DNA of 9,110 nucleotides from Planctomycetota bacterium (GTDB lineage: Bacteria > Planctomycetota > Phycisphaerae > UBA1845 > PWPN01): the NCBI GenBank assembly GCA_016209665.1, contig JACQVT010000612.1, forward strand, positions 1 through 9,110. Reading direction: 5' to 3'. Shown here piece after piece: positions 4,383-9,110 of this stretch; position 1 is the stretch's first letter, and each line of letters begins with the position of its first letter. The notes under the pieces were generated by a model, which saw only the letters and a program-made list of their open reading frames with translations, had not been told where the DNA came from and ran no database searches. A program made the position numbers and the translations under genes.

Positions 4383-6482
4383 TCAATCGGCGCAGTCGGC
4401 TTGCCCGACCGCGCCGCTGCCGGTCATGCATCGCTGGAGGGCGGCGAAATCGACCTGGTCCACGTCCAGGTCGCCGTCGATGTCCGCCCTCGCAAAGTCC
4501 TCCGGCAGACAGTCTTCGGGCGCGCGGGGGTTGGCCGGCCCGCTGGCGCACGCGATGAACCGCTGGAGGTCGGCATCGTCCACGTCGCTGTCCTGATCGA
4601 TGTCGCCCGGAACGTACAGCGTGCAGCCATCGGGCGCCACCACCGCGCCGGACGGCGTGTTTTGGCAGGCGTCGCAGCCGTCACCCACGTGGTCTGAATC
4701 GGTGTCGATCTGGGTCGGGTTGTGGAAGGCCGGGCAGTTGTCGAAAACGTCGGGCACGGTGTCGTTGTCGCTGTCCAGCCGGATGGCCAGGCTGTGCAGG
4801 TCGCCCGCCCCGATCGCGATGAACGACGTGTTGGGCGTGGGGACGTTGCACTGCCCGTGGTCGTTGCGGCCCCAGGCCACAATGGACCCATTCGACTTGA
4901 GGCCCAGGCTGTGATAGTAGCCGGCTGCCACCGCCGCGAAACCACTGTTCGGCAGCGGCACGTCGCACTGGCCGTAGGTGTTCTGCCCCCAGGCCACGAT
5001 CGAGCCGTCGGCCTTGAGGCCCAGGCTGTGGTAGTACCCCCCCGCCACCCCCATGAAGCCCGAGTTCGGCAAGGGCACCGTTGTCTGCCCGCTGCTGCCG
5101 AGGCCCCAGGCCACGATCGAGCCGTTGGTCTTGAGGCCCAGGCTGTGAAAGCCGCCCGCGGCGATCTTCGCAAATTCGAGGTTCGGCGCCGGCACGCTGG
5201 ACTGCCCGTCGCTGTTGGAGCCCCAGGCGACCACGGAACCCCCGGTCTTGAGGCCCAGGCTGTGCCGAGCACCGGCCGTCACCGCCATGAACCCCCAGTT
5301 GGGCACCGGCGCGGTCGCCTGCCCGTAACTGTTCCCGCCCCAGCACACGATCGTGCCGTCGATCTTCAGGCCGACGCCGTGCTGCTCGCCCGTCGACACC
5401 GCCTGAAAACTGGAGTTCGGCGGCGGGATGGCGCCCTGTCCATCCGCGTTGCTGCCCCAGGCCATAATCCAGCCCTCGCTGCGCAGAGCGAGACCGAACT
5501 CCTTGCCGCCCCGCACGGCGAGGAAGCGCGTGTTCGACTGGGGCAGGTTGGTCTGGCCCGAGAAGTTGGAACCCCATGTGGCCACCGAGCCGTCGGTGCG
5601 GATCGCCAGGCCGTGCTCGCCGCCCGCCGCGATGACGGTGAAGTTGTAGTTCGGCGTCGGCACCGTCGCCTGCCCCTTGTCGTTGAGGCCCCAGGCGACG
5701 ATCGAGCTGTCGGTCTTCAGGCCGAGGCTGAAGTACTCGCCCGCCGCGACGGCCACGAAGTCGTAGTTCGGCGCCGGTACCGTCGTCTGCCCCTTGTCGT
5801 TGAGGCCCCAGGCGACAATCGAGCCATCGGCCTTGAGGCCCAGGCTGTGGCTGGAGCCCGCGGCGATCTTCGTGAAGGCCTGGTTGGGCGGGGGCACGCT
5901 GCATTGGCCCACGTCGTTCAGACCCCAGGCCACGATGCTGCCGCCGGTCTTACGGCCCAGACTGTGTTGCGCTCCCGCGGCAATAGCCGTGAATTGGCCG
6001 TTCGGATCGGGCACGCTGCTCTGTCCCCAAGTGTTGCTGCCCCAGGCCACGACGGTACCGTCATTCTTCAAGCCGAGGCTGTGGTACCACCCCGCGGCGA
6101 TGGCCGTAAAGCCCGTGTTGGGCTCCGGTATGTTGCATTGGCCGTCGCTATTCCAGCCCCAGGCCACGATGGAGCCGTCGGCCTTGAGGGCGAGACTGTG
6201 CCCGTAGCCGGCGGCGACGGCCGTGAAGACCGGCTCCCCCGAGGGCACGGTGCATTGGCCAAACCGGTTGTCCCCCCACGCGATCACCGTTCCATCTCGA
6301 CGCAGGGCGACACTGTGCCGATAGCCGCCGGCGATGGCCACGATGTTGCGGTTGAGTTCGACGCCGACCACCTGCCGCCCCCACCCCTGGATGGCCCCCG
6401 TCGGCTGCGCGCAGGTTGACCGCACGGCCAGCATGGCGCTGACAAAAAAGACCGAAGTCAGCAACGGTGCCCAACGGCCCAT
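4383..6482 (-). CDS. Secreted RCC1-repeat beta-propeller protein with TSP3-like and dockerin-like C-terminus
   Basis: This is a 699-residue protein. ATG 6482 is preferred over the longer frame start at 6608 because it directly gives a signal peptide (MGRWAPLLTSVFFVSAMLAV, cleavage near TCA-Q26) and has GGAGG (plus-strand CCTCC 6487-6491) 4 bases upstream. Residues 31-569 are 14 RCC1-type units with the pattern VAWG-N--GQ--VP-PN--F--IAAG--HSLGLK-DGSI. Units in the array are 39 residues; the first (31-66) and last (535-569) are slightly short. Residues 569-608 (DSDNDTVPD, DNCP, DTDSD, GDGCD) form a calcium-binding thrombospondin-3-like segment. Residues about 624-687 carry two DxDxDxDxxD loops (DIDQDSDVDDAD, DIDGDLDVDQVD), a dockerin-like pair. 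It is presumably extracellular or surface-bound; the ligand is unknown. The hydrolase remnant starts 29 bases downstream. Confidence 0.9.
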   Translation of the reverse strand: MGRWAPLLTSVFFVSAMLAVRSTCAQPTGAIQGWGRQVVGVELNRNIVAIAGGYRHSVALRRDGTVIAWGDNRFGQCTVPSGEPVFTAVAAGYGHSLALKADGSIVAWGWNSDGQCNIPEPNTGFTAIAAGWYHSLGLKNDGTVVAWGSNTWGQSSVPDPNGQFTAIAAGAQHSLGRKTGGSIVAWGLNDVGQCSVPPPNQAFTKIAAGSSHSLGLKADGSIVAWGLNDKGQTTVPAPNYDFVAVAAGEYFSLGLKTDSSIVAWGLNDKGQATVPTPNYNFTVIAAGGEHGLAIRTDGSVATWGSNFSGQTNLPQSNTRFLAVRGGKEFGLALRSEGWIMAWGSNADGQGAIPPPNSSFQAVSTGEQHGVGLKIDGTIVCWGGNSYGQATAPVPNWGFMAVTAGARHSLGLKTGGSVVAWGSNSDGQSSVPAPNLEFAKIAAGGFHSLGLKTNGSIVAWGLGSSGQTTVPLPNSGFMGVAGGYYHSLGLKADGSIVAWGQNTYGQCDVPLPNSGFAAVAAGYYHSLGLKSNGSIVAWGRNDHGQCNVPTPNTSFIAIGAGDLHSLAIRLDSDNDTVPDVFDNCPAFHNPTQIDTDSDHVGDGCDACQNTPSGAVVAPDGCTLYVPGDIDQDSDVDDADLQRFIACASGPANPRAPEDCLPEDFARADIDGDLDVDQVDFAALQRCMTGSGAVGQADCAD
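4779..6284 (-). repeat. In-gene tandem repeat, 13 units of 117 bp
   Basis: Inside the RCC1 gene, thirteen consecutive units begin with the codons for VAWG or a variant (IAWG, ATWG, MAWG, VCWG). Their spacing is exactly 39 codons; the last is cut to 35. A further partial unit (IQGWG) precedes the array. Units differ mainly at the residues between the conserved AWG, GQ, VP, AAG and HSLGLK positions. The most similar neighbours share a 30-base identical stretch at 5670-5699 and 5787-5816, exactly 117 bases apart, which suggests a fairly recent unit duplication or conversion. Confidence 0.9.
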
Positions 6483-6805
6483 CGATCCTCCGCCATCCAG
6501 ACCCGGCCAGCAGAGTCGGATAACGATCTGCCTCGGCAGTCCAGTGGTGCCCTCAACGTCTCTGGCTTCCCCGCGACGATAGGTGGTCGCCATACCGCCC
6601 TTCACCACCTAGTTTACCAGGAGGGGCCGGTTACCGCGCAGGCCAATCTCGGGTGGGAACTCACATCTCCCCATCCTCTTTTATTCTACGGCTCCACCGC
6701 CCCTGCGGCGTGTAGGCTCGCAAAATCACTCCCGGATGGGTCGACACGCGTTCGCGACCGCAATTCGGATGCAAATTATTGTAGTACATGATGTTACAAC
6801 TATAG
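6483..6805. other. Non-coding gap between the CARDB-domain gene and the RCC1 gene
   Basis: I see no convincing gene in these 323 bases. The RCC1 frame stays open to 6608, but that 42-codon extension does not look like a leader peptide. A 6-bp hairpin (minus strand CGCCGC, loop AGGG, GCGGTG) lies near 6695-6711 without a T-tract, so I do not call it a terminator. The 5' part (minus sense) is AT-rich: about 33% GC over 6781-6810, where the surroundings are above 60%. It contains the palindrome ATAGCTAT at 6802-6809, which spans the stop codon of the upstream gene, and an imperfect ACAT-G-ATGT symmetry at 6785-6793. A minus-strand TAGAAT (plus 6683-6688) could be a -10 for the RCC1 gene but has no matching -35. 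Confidence 0.5.
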
Positions 6806-9110
6806 CTATCTTGCCGCGACGCGCAACTCCGCCTGGTTATTGCCCTCGTACAGCTCGTCAAGCTGACGGTCGGGATCGAGCCTGACCCGGTAGAGCCTGG
6901 CTGCCGGAACATCCCGGAACGTGAGTGTCTGCGTCACCGGATCGAGCCCCGGGGCCGGCAACGTGCCGGTGCGCTGCTCGGCCACGCGGGACCAGTGACC
7001 GTCGCCGTTGTCCGTCTCCAGGACCGCCAGGACCTCGCGCATCGCCTCGCTGCCGACATTGTGTACGGTGGAGGTGAGGGTGCCCATCGTCGGCATGGCG
7101 AGGTCGCGATCGGCGATGGCGGCATCCGGCGCCGTGGCCGGCACGTCCACCGAACGCACCAGCCGCAGGTCGATGGCCCATGCTTCCCGCGGCGGGACGT
7201 CGACATCATACGTGTCCAGCCGGCGGCGGAACGTGAATTCCTCGCCCTCGTTCCAGGCGTAGCGCAAGTTGGTCGACTCGCCCGGCAGAATCTTGCCGTG
7301 CGACGCCCAGTACACGCCCGGCCGCAGCCGCCAGATCCTCATGCCCATCCGCACCGGCCGGTCGTGGAAACTGTAGACCCACACCCGCAGCCGCACGTCC
7401 GTGCTGGCCACCACCAACGCCGCGAACTGCCTGTCCGGCACTTCCCAGGTGACCGCCATCGTCGGCAGCAGTCCATCCCGCCAGTTGTGCAGCGCGCCCG
7501 TGTACGCCCCGACGGATTCACGCATGGCGGGCAGACCCGCCCGATCGGTCTGCAAGAGTTCCTCGGTCATGATCCGGAAATTCACTCGCATCCCCTTGGC
7601 CGCAGACTCGACGCGCTGCAGTAGCGCATCCAACTCGTTCGTGACCACATAGTGTTGGTACGGACTGGCGAACCGCAGCAGGTACTCATCCGCCGTGCGG
7701 TCGCCGGTAAGCCGGCGGAACGACGCCAGCGTGTCGGAGTGGGCGTCGAATTGTTGGCCGTAAAGCGTCCACTCCGGCGAACCCGGCTGGAGATGGCCGT
7801 CGTTCTTGACCAGTGGCCCCGTCGAGGTCCGCATCAGGTATTGATACATCGGCTCCAGAAAACGCCGATCGCCGGTCAAATGGTAGGCGGCGAGGAAGCC
7901 GCCCTGGATCATCGACGCCATGCCCGGCGGATCGTCGGGTTTCGGCGCGTTGGTGGTGGCCCAGTCCTCGGGTTTGCCGCTGGGTGGAACGACTGTGCCC
8001 GTGGGATAGAACAACTGCCCTGGTACGATGCCCGCGGCCTTGCCCGGGGACGCCTTGAGCGCCTGCTCCAGCCAGCCCTCCAGCCAGCTCAGGTAGACCC
8101 GTTTCGCCTCGGTGTTCCCCCAGAACGCAAGGTGCTGCACGTGCTTCATGGTGCGCGTGTTGTAGTGGACGTCGCCTTCCTGCCGCGGCGTCTTGCCGAC
8201 GAGGCCGTCGCCGTAGAACCCGGAACGGAACCGGTAGTGCCCGGTCTGGTCGACCCCCATGTAGATGTCGCGGATGGTTTTGGCCGCCCGCATGTTCCGC
8301 TCGATCCACAGCGGGTCGCCCCAGCGCAGGATCATCATCGTCGGCTGCGTGTCGCTCGACGGTTCGGCGGAGTGTTCCACGTCGCCGTACTCGGCGTATC
8401 CATACTCTGGGTTGATGCACGCCTTCCAGATGCCGTCGCACAGCCGCTCGATGCCGGCCACGATGGCGGGATCGCCGGTCGAGATGACGGCCAGCGGCCC
8501 CCAATCGCGAAGGATTTCGCAGTCGTCGCCCCAGCCGCCGCCCAGTTCGCCGTTCGGCGCTTGCCGCCGCGTGAACCACCAGTTGAGGACCGCGCACTGT
8601 CGTGCGTACAGCTCGTGGAGGTAGCGGGCCCACGGCGGGGCGGATGATTCGTCGTCGATGAACTCATTGCCCCACGGGATCTTCTCGCCGAGCAGTTCGC
8701 GCAGGCTCGGGTGGTTCGGGTACCATTGCTTGAGTTCGGCGAACATGCCCATCGGCACGTCCATGCCCCGACCGCCGCCCTCCATCGAGTGGGCCCGCAG
8801 CAGCCGCGCCTTGTAGAAGTACGCCTTGTCGTAGACGGGGTTGTTGTCGCGACCCAGGGCCATCGCGGCCCCGACCGCCAGCTCGCCGCTGGGCCGACCC
8901 GCGAACCGCAACACGGCAAATGACTGAAGTCGCCGGCCCAGCTCGCCGTAGTCTTGCAGCCGCTCCTCGTCGGGATGGGCGGCGGCGAGGTCGATCAGCA
9001 TCTGCCCAACGCGTTGGAAGTCCTCCGCGGTAGCTTGGTAGTCGAGCTGCCCGATCGCGAACGCAGCCCCTGCCGCTCGGGCCTCGGGGTCGCTCAGTGT
9101 CAGGAACACC
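6806..9110 (-). CDS. Large protein with helical catalytic-type region and C-terminal CARDB-like domain, 5' end missing
   Basis: At least 767 residues are visible; the gene enters from the right edge. Its apparent GTG start there is simply where the window ends, so the N-terminus is unknown. Numbering from the edge, residues 1-140 look like TPR-like helical pairs, with AYFYKARLLRA at 97-107. Residues about 145-530 are rich in aromatics and helices, including WARYLHELYARQCAVLNWWFT, GELGGGWGDDCE (187-198) and GDVHYNTRTMKHVQHL. This suggests an alpha/alpha-toroid of the kind found in glycoside hydrolases or polysaccharide lyases. Residues about 540-670 are beta-rich. Residues 676-767 match a CARDB-like adhesion domain: HNVGSEA, VRLDPDRQLDELYEGNNQAEL. 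It is probably secreted or surface-associated. I cannot name the family, the substrate or the catalytic residues. The stop is TAG (6806-6808), followed in frame by CTA TAG TTG TAA. Confidence 0.8.
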   Translation of the reverse strand, partial: VFLTLSDPEARAAGAAFAIGQLDYQATAEDFQRVGQMLIDLAAAHPDEERLQDYGELGRRLQSFAVLRFAGRPSGELAVGAAMALGRDNNPVYDKAYFYKARLLRAHSMEGGGRGMDVPMGMFAELKQWYPNHPSLRELLGEKIPWGNEFIDDESSAPPWARYLHELYARQCAVLNWWFTRRQAPNGELGGGWGDDCEILRDWGPLAVISTGDPAIVAGIERLCDGIWKACINPEYGYAEYGDVEHSAEPSSDTQPTMMILRWGDPLWIERNMRAAKTIRDIYMGVDQTGHYRFRSGFYGDGLVGKTPRQEGDVHYNTRTMKHVQHLAFWGNTEAKRVYLSWLEGWLEQALKASPGKAAGIVPGQLFYPTGTVVPPSGKPEDWATTNAPKPDDPPGMASMIQGGFLAAYHLTGDRRFLEPMYQYLMRTSTGPLVKNDGHLQPGSPEWTLYGQQFDAHSDTLASFRRLTGDRTADEYLLRFASPYQHYVVTNELDALLQRVESAAKGMRVNFRIMTEELLQTDRAGLPAMRESVGAYTGALHNWRDGLLPTMAVTWEVPDRQFAALVVASTDVRLRVWVYSFHDRPVRMGMRIWRLRPGVYWASHGKILPGESTNLRYAWNEGEEFTFRRRLDTYDVDVPPREAWAIDLRLVRSVDVPATAPDAAIADRDLAMPTMGTLTSTVHNVGSEAMREVLAVLETDNGDGHWSRVAEQRTGTLPAPGLDPVTQTLTFRDVPAARLYRVRLDPDRQLDELYEGNNQAELRVAAR

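Noticed and set aside
4779..6284. Regular repeat array as a CRISPR
   Set aside because: The 117-bp units encode continuous RCC1 repeats; there are no short identical repeats separated by unique spacers.
4722..6419. 565-codon plus-strand open frame
   Set aside because: It is antisense to the RCC1 array; the repeated DNA keeps the shadow frame open. It has no signal peptide or recognisable domain.
6483..6608. Longer start for the RCC1 gene at 6608
   Set aside because: The extra 42 residues have no leader-like hydrophobic segment, while ATG 6482 yields an immediate signal peptide and has GGAGG upstream.
6693..6713. Hairpin as a terminator of the large gene
   Set aside because: The stem is only 6 bp with a G-U pair and no following T-run on the minus strand.
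6661..6912. 83-codon minus-strand frame in the gap and the end of the large gene
   Set aside because: Most of it overlaps the large gene in another frame; no ribosome-binding site and no recognisable domain.

Overview
The window is GC-rich bacterial DNA. It most likely comes from a member of the Planctomycetota, perhaps Phycisphaerae-like. The signs are a prepilin-type protein with the [17 protein letters not shown]-terminus and a late DGH motif, a secreted RCC1-repeat protein ending in a thrombospondin-3-like segment and a dockerin-like EF-hand pair, and a large exported-type enzyme ending in a CARDB-like domain. I see no rRNA, tRNA, CRISPR array or insertion sequence. The taxonomic call is by pattern recognition only.

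Layout, left to right. (1) Bases 1-69 are the last 22 codons of a glycogen-debranching-type enzyme, followed by a terminator-like stem-loop. (2) Bases 171-1192 hold two overlapping plus-strand genes: an unassigned 164-residue protein and a 176-residue protein with a HEPN-type R-x4-H motif. They look like a small two-gene accessory or toxin-antitoxin-like module of lower GC than the flank, and are my best candidate for an undescribed system. (3) A minus-strand FIST sensor protein (1194-2366) meets this module tail to tail with a single base between stop codons. (4) A strong-looking sigma-70-type promoter drives a plus-strand prepilin-like gene (2601-3710) interrupted by an in-frame TAG at 2868-2870. 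(5) On the minus strand, a secreted alpha/beta-hydrolase gene (3704-4353) has lost its central part, including the nucleophile serine, and is frameshifted. (6) Directly upstream of it on the minus strand is a secreted RCC1 beta-propeller protein (4383-6482) with 14 units of about 39 residues. (7) A 323-base non-coding gap contains an AT-rich patch. (8) A large minus-strand gene (6806-9110), open at the right edge, encodes a probable carbohydrate-active or helical-toroid protein with a C-terminal CARDB-like domain.

The minus-strand genes from 9110 down to 3704 share one direction; the RCC1 gene and the hydrolase remnant are only 29 bases apart and could be co-transcribed. The three secreted-protein genes suggest a surface or polysaccharide-related locus. 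Two broken genes (prepilin and hydrolase) lie tail to tail, overlapping by 7 bases, so either this spot is decaying or the assembly contains errors there. Functional links between the left part (debranching enzyme, HEPN pair, FIST) and the right part are not evident.
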